Shown here in pieces: positions 23,950 to 35,867 of a stretch of DNA of 64,000 nucleotides (position 1 is its first letter; every line of letters begins with the position of its first letter). Under the pieces are notes generated by a model. It was given only the letters and a program-made list of their open reading frames with translations. It was not told where the DNA came from and made no database searches. The position numbers and the translations under genes were made by a program. Source of the DNA: Nautilus pompilius (taxonomy: Eukaryota > Mollusca > Cephalopoda > Nautilida > Nautilidae); assembly GCA_018389105.1 (NCBI GenBank), contig JACATO010000307.1:1265001-1329000 (forward strand), read 5' to 3'.

Positions 23950-24260
23950 AGACATTTAAGGTCACCACACTGCATATTGCAACTTTTCAGATGACAGCAT
24001 GAATATGGCAGCATCTCAATCATGTAAGTGTGAATTTTTAGTCTTGGAAAAAATCTGAAGGAATGACATCATCCAAAAAGTCTTTGGAAACATATAAAGT
24101 TTTTAAGTATAGATGGTTGAAAAGTGTTTCCTGTTTTTTTTTCTAAGATGAATCTGGTAGCATAATGATGTGCAGGGCTGTTTTCAAACAAAAATGTCTG
24201 CCATACAAATTTTGCCAAGTCAGAGTTGTTTACCTTTAAGTGATCTGAAGTTTGGCACAA
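23950..24260 (-). mobile_element. Possible mariner-like transposase scrap
   Basis: The minus strand reads FENSPAHHYATRFILEKKTG near 24,115-24,175, which resembles the 'xxDNAxPHxAxxTxxxLxxxG' block of mariner transposases. Further along, near 24,015-24,055, is FFPRLK, resembling the 'DFFLFPKLK' block. Both occur in the right order and spacing for a mariner, but in different frames and with key residues changed. It may be coincidence. Confidence 0.3.
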
Positions 24261-25527
24261 GGGACTAGATAATAATATTGTATGATCAAAACCATTGGCA
24301 ATCCAAGAAAGAAATTTTAGTCATTTTAGATAAGTAGAAGGAAAGCCAATGAGCAAAATTCTTCTATGAATTCTGCATTTGAAAGGAGTTGGCTGATTCA
24401 AAATTCCTGAAAATTGTTCAGCAGCTTAAAAAAGTATAATTAGATAAAATAAATAAATAAAATTCAGGGACTGAAAGAGTACTGCAAAATTTATGTATAT
24501 TAATCTCTCTGTTATATATTAACATTGAAGTATGAGTTATCTAATTGCTATAAATTCTTTTCAACACAAGGCTGAGCAAAAGCAATCAATTAAGACTCTC
24601 TTACAATGAAGTTTGTAAATCTAAATTTTTATTAAAAGAAAATGGAGATTTTCACAACTAAATATGAATATATGTTAAAATTTGTTGCGATTTTTTTAAA
24701 AAAGATATTCTTTTGAGAACAATTTCCAGTGAAGATGTTTTTATCACCATTTCACATGAATGGTAAATTTCACAAAAGAACATAAAATCAGATCTGCATA
24801 AGACTGGAAAAATTTGTTAGGTTAAACATTTTTTTATGAAAATATGAATAAAAGTAAAATTTTCAAATTGATTTTTACAAGTTCCTATTTCTTGTAAGGA
24901 TTAACACTACTACTACATAAAAAAAAGAAACAAACAAACACTACTTCATTAGGGTTTGAAATTTCTTTTTTTCCAGTTTATAATTAATTTGCTTTTTTGT
25001 TTGTTTTTTCAAATCACAGATTAAAAAATAAATTAAATTACCACCAAAGGGCTTATCATTGTCAAAAACCTTTTGAAGATGACCATATATATTTCATTTC
25101 TTTGTTTTTTCAAAATATTGTGCAATTTGTTTTAAATTTGTGTATACAAGGCATTGGTACATGGACATTTTTGTTTTTTTAAATTATTATTACACTTTTT
25201 TAATGCTCGATTAAATCATGATGAAGATAAAGTGTCATTATAACCTTTGCTCCAATCCCAGAATGTTATGAAAACCCTTAGATATCAGAAGTGCATAAAT
25301 GTTAGGTTTCAAAAGAAACTGAAATCTTTGAATATAAATGCCAATAAATGAGTCTAATCTTTATTTTTTAAAGAAAGGAAAGTTGTGCATTCCAAGAGAA
25401 ATATTACAAGCTTTATACAGGAAGTTTGTTAAGCAAGATTTCACCATTATCAGGGACTTCATTAAATATTAAAATTTCTAGTGACCTAGTAAAGGTCAAT
25501 CCATATAATTTGAAGGTATTCCTTTAG

Positions 25528-25836
25528 TTATGGCTTTGAGATTGGTCTTGAATATCTTTTTAAAAGTGAGCCTATTGATACACAACTGATGTGCTTTTTG
25601 AGGTTTACATTTCGGATCTGAGGTCTATATAAGCAACCAATTTGTATTTTCTGAACTATAGATTGGTTCCAGATGCATGCTTTGTTGCTAATTTTTCTGG
25701 ATGGTATGGTGATTACTGTTGTGGATCCTTTGATTAAATAGAGAGAGGAGGCTGAATTTAAACAAGTTTGAATGACTGCATCACATTTGCTTCCATATGA
25801 AATGTACCACTGCTTAAAATCATTACTGAAAATCAA
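25528..25836 (-). other. 102-codon open frame, unrecognised
   Basis: The translation is not as hydrophobic or Lys-rich as chance frames in this DNA (for example FKQWYISYGSKCDAVIQTCL and GCLYRPQIRNVNLKKHIS). I recognise no domain. The frame runs on past its stop in a similar style, which would suit part of an old repeat. Nothing nearby supports a host gene. Confidence 0.2.
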
Positions 25837-26484
25837 TTGTGCTTAACAGTTGGTTGTAAACACACTGCGTTAAAAGCATTGCCAAACTTTCCACAGATCC
25901 AAAGTTTGACTTGCCATTAGAGAAAAATGTTAAAGACATTGAGTGGTTTCTATTCATAAGAATGATGGTGTTCGCTGTACAATCAATCCAATATTACTTA
26001 TGTTAATGCTATAATAGCTGAAATTGATTATTGATAGTTACTGAGTCTTTGGCAGGCTATCATGGTTTATTTTAACTTGCAGTAGACCCCTACTTGTGCA
26101 GTTCTAAATCCAATTTTGTGCAGTACTAAAATTTATAATAAAAACTCCAATGTCATATAAAGAAACAAGAAGTCAATTGCATGACCATGATACTGAAAAG
26201 CAAAAGTACCTTTATTTACTGTTTATATGACAAGAAGTATATTTTTAATTTTACATACACAAATGTATGCTGATTAGTATTTTGTTTTAAAATTTTTGTC
26301 AAATACTAAGATGGTTAAAACTTAAAACACTGTGTTAATATAACTTGATATATATTTTTAGTCTTACACACACTGTGTTGTACTTTGATTTACATTTTGT
26401 GTGAAACAATACATCTTAAAAGATGGCTAAAACATTGAAACTTTCATAAATGCAAGATTTGTAAAGTTGTATCTAGCATATAAT

Positions 26485-28780
26485 TTAAAAACTTCTTTTT
26501 TTCAATGACAGTTCAGCTGTATCTGATTCTGCATCAAGACTGTCATCAGCATTTATTTTCTGCACTTCAGAGAATACACCTTTAAAGTAATTTTGTTCCT
26601 TTGCTTTGGTTACTTCTCTTGTTTGACATGCCTTTGTGGAAAGCCAGGTGAGAACAGCAGACCATGGATCCCACAAGTCATTTGCAGGCATATTGTAATG
26701 GATGTATAAATAATAATTCTCTGTCTCTAATGACATTCTTGAGCGGTCTATGCTTTTCAGTGCATTGCTGGAGCTGATAAGTCTTTCCACATCTGCTGAA
26801 TGCGGCTTTGCTGCTAAAATTCTGGCCAAAGTATCGTAGTGCCCACCTGCAGCTAAAAGCTGGCTGATTATTTTTGACAGGGTTATGTTAGAGAATTGCC
26901 CCGACTCTGTGAAATCATTGTACTCCATGCCACAAACCATAAGATCTAAATCTGGACACACAAGTTTGTGGACTGCCTCTAGGTTTGCATCCTTTTGAAA
27001 TTTGAGAAAAGGTGCCAAAGTTTCCAAACACTCATTGTCAGTGCCAAACCATTGAGTTAAAATTCTTTTAGTGCTTCTGTGACCTAAACCTTGATTGCCG
27101 ATAAATTGTGTCTGTCTGTAACAAAAAGATGATGACCTATTCTCCCCCTTGGTTCATCACTAGTTAGCTTAATTTCTTTCAGCATATAGAAGAATCTCTC
27201 ATCACTTTTGACTAGCTATGACTGTGCTTGAAGACTAGACACCCAACACCCTAAAAGAGGTGTCTTCTGGAGGCTGCTAATACTTGTCTTCACAAGTGTC
27301 GCCTCTTGTTGAATATCGAGCATTGTGACATTATCAGATTGTATTTTCTTCTGAAATTTTGAAAACACTGCCAGCACATCAGCTATAAATACAAGCAATT
27401 CTAGGTTTGTTTTGTTTGTCAGGAGAGTTCCAAATCCTTCAGCTTGTTTGTCGTGAGATTGTTGCATATAAAGTACTAATGCATGCCATGATTCTAGAAC
27501 AGAATTCACCAGGGAAAATGTGTACTCACTCCAACGAACTTCAAATACTTTTGGATTGGACTGACATGCTAGATCATTTGTACTGACTAATTCTTTCAAC
27601 TGTCAAGTTCTCAGACCAGAAGTGTGACTGCAACAAGTGGCTTACTTTGGACACTAGATCCAAGACTGATTTCCAAGCTAAATGAGTGCGATGAACAGCA
27701 CACAAGATTTTCAGTTTTGGGATCTCAGAGTCAGTGGAATCAAATATGCCCACAGACCTTTTCTTTCTGCAGTATTAACACTGGCTCCATCAGTTACTAT
27801 TGATGACATATTTTGAAAAATATATTCTATAGTAGGTTCACCAACTGTGTTTTTGCAGGCCATCTTAACTGCATTAAAATGTCCTTGTGTGCCTATTATA
27901 TCAGGTTCTGCTGCACCTAAGAACACTGTTTCATCTTCACCAGTTTTACTAACTACTTTTGCAAAAAATCTTGTCTAGCTGAGTTCGGTCAACTGACCCA
28001 TTGCATCTAAGGGATATTGCTGAGGACTGTTATATCTTTTTTGAAAGCGAGGCCCTGTCTGCTTCCACAATACACTTTAGCATCTCCAGGTGGCTAACAG
28101 GTGAGACATACTGCAAGTTTTGATCAAGTTTTGCCTCCTTAGATTCATCATTAAAATTAAAAGACTGTAACTTCCTGCTCACCACTACTCTAATAGGAAA
28201 AGAATTTGCAGATAAAGTGAACTTTTTGCCATCTCCATAAACATGAATGAACAAACTACCAATCTTATTAGCTAGCTCTTCATTAGTTTTTTTGAAATAG
28301 CCTTACCCATTGGGGTTTCTTTCATCACCTGAGTTTTTGAAAGACTATCCTTTCTTTTCTTAAGCAACACAGCTTTATGGGCATCAGAACTAAAATGGGC
28401 TTCTACAACAGATTCCCTGTAAATTGTGCCAGTGTTAATGGCAATATAAGGTATCTTGCCTTTAAAGGTAAACTTTTTGACTGTATCAAAGTCTTTACTG
28501 CATAAATAACAATGAACGTAATGTCACCCATTTCTGTGGATGTGAATTAATACATCTCTTACATTTGCAGTACCAGGAGTTCCCTTGGTATTTCCTTCCC
28601 CTTTCTGTGATTTTGGCATTTGGCATGTGTTCTCTACTAGAACCAGTGCTGGGCCCAGGATCAGTGGTTGCCATATCCTGTCCACTGGAACTTGTGATGG
28701 ATTTGGGCTCTGTGACTGGCTTTACCTGCATACTAGTAGTACTGGGTCAGTATTTTCCCCTTCCCCTCTCTCCTTTGCAG
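26485..28780 (-). pseudogene. hAT transposase (KIAA1586-like), broken in several frames
   Basis: Reading from high to low coordinates: a Cys/His-rich region near 28,380-28,600 (WYCKCKRC, later an SSDAHKAVLLKKRK stretch) is probably a BED/TTF-type zinc finger. A middle part at 27,711-28,254 includes SSIVTDGASVNTAERKGLWA, the hAT 'DGAxxNxGxxxGL' block with a catalytic-region Asp. The 127-codon frame at 27,216-27,599 includes FEVRWSEYTFSLVNSVL and LLVFIADVLAVFSKFQKKIQ. The 180-codon frame at 26,485-27,027 ends with ARILAAKPHSADVERLISSS and TENYYLYIHYNMP, the C-terminal hAT dimerisation region. At least four breaks separate these pieces. The resemblance is to the KIAA1586-like group of hAT proteins. 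Confidence 0.75.
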
Positions 28781-28979
28781 ACTGCAACCATTTTCTTAGG
28801 TCTATTTTTGGGTGAAATTTGAGTCAATTTGAATATTGGACATCCTTAAACAAAAAGCATACTAGTATTACTCTTAAGAAATGAACATTACTTGAAATTA
28901 CTAATTAATAAAAATCATCAATCCATTCTTGGCAAATTCCATTAGGGACTTTTAAAATCTAGAGATATCCACTATCTAT

Positions 28980-29560
28980 ATAAGTTAGACTTGTTAAAAA
29001 AACAGCTGATTTTTGTTTACATCTTGGGGATGAACAAGCATAGGCCTAATAATGTGTGGTACGTAGATCTAATTACGTAATATTGCAAACACGTGAAATG
29101 AATTAATAAAAGTTAAATTGGTATGGAATGAGTTAACAGATGTCAGATGCTGTATGTTGTGATTAGTAGTTCAATATTTAAAGACAGTTTATGACAATAT
29201 GCAAAAGTGTTACAATTGCCCCGGTCTCCCCTACACAGATTCCACAGGCATGAACATGACAAAGTAGGCCTAGATCTAGACTCTAGTGTCATATGAGTTT
29301 CATCAACATTATTTCAACAATATGGAATTATGGAATAGATCTACTGGGATATTTTCAACTACATTAGGTTTTTTAAAATACTTTCCGTATCATTCATAGG
29401 TTACTCTGCTTGACAAACCTGTACCGCAAGGCTAGGCCTACAGGCTCTACCAGCGATTATCTGAGCAATGGTTCTGTAAGCACGCACTGACCTAATAATT
29501 CACGTGCAGCTTTTGGTGACTAGTGTATGAGACATTGAGTAGTTAGCAAGGCTGTTCCAA
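28980..29560. other. Less AT-rich stretch with CpGs and TAGGCCTA motifs
   Basis: CpG dinucleotides and the palindrome TAGGCCTA (29,041, 29,268 and 29,435) are unusually common here. This is either the 5' flank of the hAT element or older unrelated DNA. No open frame is supported. Confidence 0.35.
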
Positions 29561-29999
29561 ATTTATGCAAGTTTTAAATGCACTTGGATATTTACTGTTA
29601 TACTTTTAGCTAATGATACTAATTTTATAGACTCTAGTGAGGCATCCTGTGTTGTGTAGCTTGTCAAAGGATACAAAGGAACTTAAAATATATAAAATGT
29701 TAAAAAATAGTCATTACAAATGCTTCTCAGATTCAGAGAATCTCAAACACTGGGCATGGCACCTGCCTCAAAGATTTGTGCAGTTCTAAAATTTCCTTAA
29801 AATAAACCCTGGGCTATATGTGTGCTATTAGTGGCAGGATGTCCAAATGTTGACATACAATAGTTGCAAATAGATTGCTTAACAGACACATTATTCAATG
29901 CATACATCTTACTGAGAAGAAAAGATCTTTTTTTTTTTTTTTAGGTTCAAAGAAATTTTATTTAAATTTCGATTAGTAACAAAAATTGAGAATTTTTTT

Positions 30000-30700
30000 A
30001 AAATAAAAAATTATGGCCTTAAAGAATTTTAGCCAAAATTAGTTTACATTGAGACTGCGAGTCGGCTACCCAATCCTACTCCCTCTCTCTCTGGAGGGAG
30101 GGGGAGGTAGGATTTTCCCAATGCTCTGACCAGTAGGTGTTTTGTCACCAAGAAATTTGGAGTCGAAAGAATTTAGTGAAACAAAAGCATATATTTATCT
30201 TATTTACTTTAGCTCCTTTCTTCACAGCATGCATACCTGAAAATATAAGCTTTGTCAACGTAGCGCTCACGAAAAGTTACTTATTTTAAAATTGTCCATT
30301 AGTAAGGGTGGCGGCTGATCTTCCGCACATGTGGTCATCAGGAAGGTATGGGCAGCAAGTTCACTTCAGTAAGCCCCAACTTTTCAACTAAATATTCGCA
30401 TGTACTCATTGCTTGCTTCAATAACGGGATGGCCAACAAACATTATGTAACTTCAGCATTGCAAATCCGCTGGACCACACGATCTCCAGGTCGGTTCTCC
30501 TATCAATCGAGGAAGCCCCGCCTTAACCTGCGAGATAAAAAAACACTGCAGTGACAACCCTTACCCCCCTCCTTTCTCCATAAATAAGCGACTAACTCAA
30601 AATTTACATTATTTATTATGTAGTATTATTTACATACATATATATATACTTTAAAAAAAAGAAATAGCAATGCACAGCCTTTCGCCAGCTACATTAATTT
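30000..30700. other. CpG-retaining patch of unknown nature
   Basis: Roughly 700 bases with many CpGs (around 30,057-30,065, 30,259-30,271, 30,310-30,325 and 30,470-30,535) stand out from CpG-poor flanks. No transposon end or transposase is recognised. The 68-codon frame at 30,348-30,554 has no domain. It could be an unmethylated promoter or first-exon region of a host gene, or a young non-coding repeat. I cannot find a convincing start codon, splice site or TATA arrangement. Confidence 0.35.
30072..30114. repeat. GC-rich stem-loop
   Basis: AATCCTAC at 30,072-30,079 pairs with GTAGGATT at 30,107-30,114. Inside, a CT-rich arm pairs with a GA-rich arm (CTCCCTC against GGAGGGAG). The outer 8 pairs are perfect. 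It is also a pyrimidine tract abutting a purine tract. Confidence 0.8.
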
Positions 30701-33450
30701 ATCCGAGGTTAACATTTTCAAAAGTTTTAAACTTGTTTTTCCACAAGTTACTAGTTATGGTTTCAGTTAGTGCACAATTGACTAGTACTTATGCAGTATA
30801 GTATAGCACCTTTCAGACCTGTAGATGTGTCCTACACACACACTAGTGATAAGACAATTATTTTTGGAACTACAAAAATCTTTTCATCTTGCCAATTATC
30901 AGAATAATATGAAAGTCAGCAGATAGATATAGTGAGTGAGATGGACAAATTAAGAAAAAAATACGTACAGCAAGGTCAGTTACCAATATTAACTAAAATA
31001 ATCCAGTCTTATCTGTTTTGAAAATATCTCTAGGACTATATTTTCAAAAGGGAAGGAAGAGCTCTTGAACTCTAGTCTATGATAACAGTTTTTGACAAAG
31101 ATACTGCTTCACTGCAAACAATTTTGTAGTATAGTATTTCTTTATAATGTTTGAATCACTCAATCCATCTGTACTATCAGTAAGGATGATAACTCCTTGT
31201 TCTTTTTCAACATTAGAGCATAGTTTTGTCTTGATATGGGTACATTCATGGTCCTAGCTTCTTTAAACCAAGCAGAGAGAACATCAACTCATTCTTCTTG
31301 GCCTTTTATTGTTTGTTTCTAAGAGTGCTAGAATGCAGAATATGCAGAATAGTTGAATGCTTTGGTGGTGATCTATTGCTTTTTGAGAATTGTCAGTATT
31401 GTTGAATTAGCATTGCTATACTTGCAGCTTTTGGTGTTAGTCTCTTTTTTTTTGACATTGATTTTCTATAATATTTTCATTTTGGATTCAAGAGAAAGTT
31501 GTTTGTGTTTTAGCATGACATATTACTTGGATTCTATAGCAAACTAGTTCCAAGTGATCATCTGTGCAACAGTAATGTTGATAATGAATGAATTGATCAA
31601 CTAGTTATGTTCACAAAACATGTGAAAGGACAATCAAATGTGTACATCTGAAACAAATGTTTTTCTCCTGCACTGCACATCATGACTGTCTATACCTTAT
31701 GTTGGCACGAGCAGATCTCTTAAGTAAATCATTTTGTATTAAAGGTATAAGCACAGCAGTAAATATTGTATTGGAGGTTTCAAATATTCACTTGATTTTT
31801 TAATCATCAAAGCTGTCACAATTGCTACTTTTCATTCATTTGTGTTGATGATCTAATTTTTATGAGCATTTGGTGACAATTATTTTTTTATAAAAATCAG
31901 TTAGCTACTAATGCTATTAAATTAATTTGTTCTTATAACTTTGCAGCAGTTATCAGGTCTTTGTTAGTATTTAAAAGAAAAATACACTAAAGCAATATGG
32001 AAGGTGTGTTAATTTGTTGACAGGCTACGCAGAATTTTTTTTTTTTTTAAATTTTGTCTGAAACATTTTCTCAAGATAAATAATCTGATAATGAAAGATT
32101 CCTGCTTAGTTTTTGATTTTTTAAAGGGGTATTTTATTGGTATTCTACCATCTTCCAAATGCAGTATTTTGATATAAAGATGCACCTCATATTAATATGG
32201 AAAAGTCAGGCAGGTGACAATAATAGAATATTGTCTTATGTCAATCCTTTAAACCTAAAATGATTGATTTAAATTATTACTTTTAAGTAATAAAATTAAA
32301 TATGCAGTTTTATGAAATTTATTCCAATCACTGGCTATATAGTCCCATGAAATTGTGAATTTTTATCAACATCAGTCAATAGAGGAACCTTTTAATTTTC
32401 TGATCATTCTATGCATTTATTTCACCAACTTTTGAAACAATTTTAACTGCTTGTCAAAACCAGTTTTAGAATAGTACAATCTTCAAATAGATCGTTTTTT
32501 TTTTTTTTTTGATATTGCTCACTAGTACTTTGTGTTTTGTGTTTGACTGCTTTGGGGAAAATGTGAATATTGTACAGCTGTGAAACAAGTCTACAAATAT
32601 ATCACTTATTCTTGATAAGAGCCTCTAAGCATGTATTTATTCTGTAAGACTTGTTCAGGAAATAGAGGCAATAATACTCATTCTAGGCTTTCAAACATTT
32701 GCATCCAGACTATTGTCTTGGTTTAAAATGTGGATTTAAACAAAATGTAGGTGACACTAGTCAAATACAAAGCTTCTTACTGTGTATGCAGTGAAACTGT
32801 AGTTTATGCATAATAATACATTAACTGATTGAAGAAAAAGGATGAATAAAAAAGTAAAATAATAACATCTATGAGTGTAGCATGCATCCATTGACAAACC
32901 AACCAAAAAGAATGAAAAGAAATTTGGTAAATAAACAAGTAAATAGCTTTCATGTGGTTTGGTTTTAGCATGACTAACAACATGTTTGTTTATTATGGTT
33001 ATTGCTGTTGATTTATTGTTCATGAGTTTAAGATGTTTTGCTGCTTTTATTTTTTTTTGTATTAGTCCATTTGTATGTTTTGTGTCTGTGGACTTTAGTT
33101 TCTTCCTGATATTACAAAAAAATGTGCCAGTATACTCTTTTTGTTAAAATTGGTATACTATAGCCTATAGACAAGAATGATGCACCTCAATCAAGATACC
33201 ATGTGCTTTTTTGCATACTTAAAATAAGCAATCTTTGGATAGTTCAATGGGTATACAGTAATGTCTATCTTGAGGTACATAGACAAAAGTCATCAGAATG
33301 CTACAAATCAGAGAATTGTATAATAAATAATTAAATAAATATATATATTTTAAATAACTTCTTAATTTCCGAATATAACACTAAGTAATTTATTTTTCAT
33401 AAAATTATGCTAGCCAATCATATTTTGTAGCTTCAATCATATTCATAGAG
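30701..33450. other. AT-rich stretch, nothing recognised
   Basis: Poly-T runs occur near 32,036-32,049 and 32,495-32,511. Frames such as 32,757-33,023 are Phe/Tyr-rich chance frames. Confidence 0.5.
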
Positions 33451-33451
33451 T

Positions 33452-35867
33452 CATGTTTCTCAACCAGTATGCTGCAATACTAACCAAGATGTGCCACATC
33501 TTTACTTTTCATGAGATCAACAAACTTTATTTTATTGGTTAGATTTGTGCTTTCAAAAATAAGGAAAAATTTTCAAACCTCTGGCAGTATCAATTATAAT
33601 ATTAATTGTTACCATCATTACTATTATCATTTTTGAATGAGGTTTACGAAGAACTAAAGAAGACCAATTTTCGTGACATCACGCATAAGTGGAAAAGGTC
33701 CCCAAAAATGTTGACCCCATTGTGAATATTGTACGCAGTTGTGACATAGTCTACATAGTGATGTCAGTATGCTCATGTGTTTTACCTGGTCAAAAAGCAC
33801 CCTAAAAGTACTAGTACTGGAACTGGAAGTTCAGTAAGTTTGAATTACTGCATATAGGCTACTGCACAATATCCTGACAGCTGCATTCTTCTCTTGTTGA
33901 GTTAATCCTTGTACTGTTTGTGCAAATTGTATCATGGAAAGATCTTTTTATCATTTTCTCATTACCCATAAAATGGATTGATTTATTGCAAACAAAAGGA
34001 GATCAGCTGACTGATAAAGATGAGGGTTCTCGAAACAAGCACGTCAAAGTGTAAAACAGGCAATATCAATAAAAGTTACATTAAATGTGGATTTTCTTCC
34101 ACTGGTCACCATTCACATCTATTACCTTAATGTGTTGTGTGACATGTGAGACTTTCAAATGAAGCCATGGTACCAAGTTAGCTAAAATGGCATCTAGAAA
34201 CCAAGCATCCATTTTTAGTTGAGAAGGACATGAATTATTGTAAAATCTTGCTTAGAAAGTAACTTAAAGCAGACAAATCTTATGACTGGGAGTGTGAAGG
34301 TTTCAGACAATGCATAGAAGACAAGTATGTGGTAGCTCAGCTCATTGCAAAAGCAAAGAAACCATACTATTGCAGAATCCTTAATTCTTCCAGCATGCAA
34401 AGAAATTAAGATTATTTTACAAAATGATGCTACAGAAGAAATTAGTTAACCACTTTCAAACGACACTATTAGTTCACATATTGATGATATGTCAGGTGAT
34501 ATTGAATCATCCCTAAAAATGAGATTAAGAGGTGACAAAAGGTTTTCTGTTCAAGCTGATGAATCAACTGATATTAGCAGATTTTCTCAATTTATCTCTA
34601 ATATCAGATTTGTAGAGACAGACATTATAAAAGAGCACCTTTTCTTTTGCAATGAATGCCTGAGATGACTACCGGTGAAGAAATATTCAATGTAGTGAAC
34701 AGTTACATGGACAGAGAAAATGGTCAAGACTCTCTTCAGTGGTGAAATTGTATTGGAGTTTGTACTGATGGAGTAGAATCTATGGTAGGAAAAATAAGAG
34801 GGTTCATAGCCAACGTTAGAGAAAAATCCTTCAACCACTGACACTGCATGATCCATCATGAAGTTCTTATGACCAAATCACTATCAGATGAACTGAATGA
34901 AGTAATGGAATAGGTTATTACAATGGTTAACTTCATTAAAGCATGACCCCTAAAGTCACATTTATTTTTTGTTCTATGTTCAGAGATGGGATCAAAGTAA
35001 AAATCTCACAAGAGTATATGAAATGCATCAAGAATTGAAAGTTTTTTTCCACACAAGAGAACTCTTTGCTTTCTGAAATTTCTGTGAAGAATATTGGTGT
35101 GCAAAATTTGCATATCTTGCTGACACATTTGGCTTACTGAATATATTAAATCTTGAAATGCAAGGCATAGATAAAAATATCCTTACCCTCTCTGATAAGC
35201 TGAATGCCTTGAATGCTAAGTTATGTTTTTGGAGAAGACTGAGAAATAGTCATTTAAATGTTTTCCAATGTTGCACAGATAGATCCAGCAGTCAAAGTGA
35301 AAGAAGTTATTGAACAACATCTAGTATTGCTTCAGGATAGTTTGAAACATTGTTTCATTACTAGAAATCAGTAATTTTGATGGATCAGAAATCCGTTTTC
35401 AAAAGTATCATGTGAAATTGTTGAAAAGTTAGGAATACAAGAACAGGCAGAATTGGCAGAAATAAGTATGGACAGAGATGTAAAAATGAAATTTTCTGAA
35501 ATGACATTAGGGAAGTTTTGGTTGCTTGTGGAGAGGCAAAATACCCTACTATTGGCTCTCAAGCAATATAGATTTTACCTCCCTTTTATTTGACATACTT
35601 GTGTGAGTTGGCATTTTGAACATTAACTGCCGTTAAGAACAACAAAAGAACATTTAAGATCAGTCATTGAAGAGTTTGAAGTAGACATAAGCATTATTGA
35701 GCCTGGAATCAAGCATCTGCTTGCAGCAAAGCAGGCCCAAGTATCTCATTAATTATAATGAATAATACATGTATAATCTAAATAAATTTTTGTATTGCTA
35801 TATCTTTGGTGTGCCTTAAAATTGTAAGTTATATTTAGTGTGCTGTTGTGGCGAAAAGGAACCACTG
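33452..35867 (+). mobile_element. hAT transposon, ZBED5/Buster-like, decayed
   Basis: The left end reads CATGTTTCTCAACCAGTATG at 33,452 and the right end, on the minus strand, CAGTGGTTCC at 35,867. Both fit the hAT end form CAGTGGTTCTCAACC, diverged. No matching 8-bp target duplication remains (catagagt before, ttgtaaag after), so the insertion is old. The inside is a plus-strand transposase of the ZBED5/SCAND3-like group. Confidence 0.75.
33930..35752 (+). pseudogene. ZBED5-like hAT transposase, many breaks
   Basis: Blocks occur in family order. Near 34,470-34,520 is LSNDTI-like text followed by HIDDMSGDIESSLK. Near 34,545-34,580 is RFSVQADESTDISR, the 'LQLDESTDI' block with a catalytic Asp. 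Near 34,620-34,690 is the 'IxExxLFCxxLxxTTGEEIF' region. Near 34,752-34,790 is VCTDG, the second hAT Asp block. Near 35,120-35,170 is FGLLN-type text, and near 35,625-35,665 is LTAVKNNKR. It closes with IEPGIKHLLAAKQAQVSH near 35,698-35,752, which matches the very end of these proteins. Stops and frame changes are frequent, and the N-terminal BED finger is not seen. The antisense frames here are shadows. Confidence 0.75.

Larger units (their letters stand above)
22241..26079. other. AT-rich stretch with weak relics
   Basis: This is mostly AT-rich DNA without genes. Two weak candidates are listed separately: a mariner-like piece near 24.0-24.26 kb and an open frame at 25.5-25.8 kb. Confidence 0.45.
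26080..29811 (-). mobile_element. hAT transposon, KIAA1586-like, decayed
   Basis: Minus-strand transposase remains fill 26,485 to about 28,780. I placed the left end at CAGTAGACCCC (26,080) because hAT ends start CA(G). The right end is tentatively ACCCTG at 29,811. The motif TTGTGCAGT(T/A)CTAAA sits just inside both proposed ends (26,094 and 26,114 on the left, 29,775 on the right), all in the same orientation. No 8-bp target duplication was found, so the outer limits are uncertain and the element could end near 28.9 kb. Scattered CpGs survive, suggesting moderate age. Confidence 0.6.

Noticed and set aside
28565-28822. Two overlapping plus-strand frames of 76-85 codons
   Set aside because: Antisense to the N-terminal part of the hAT transposase.
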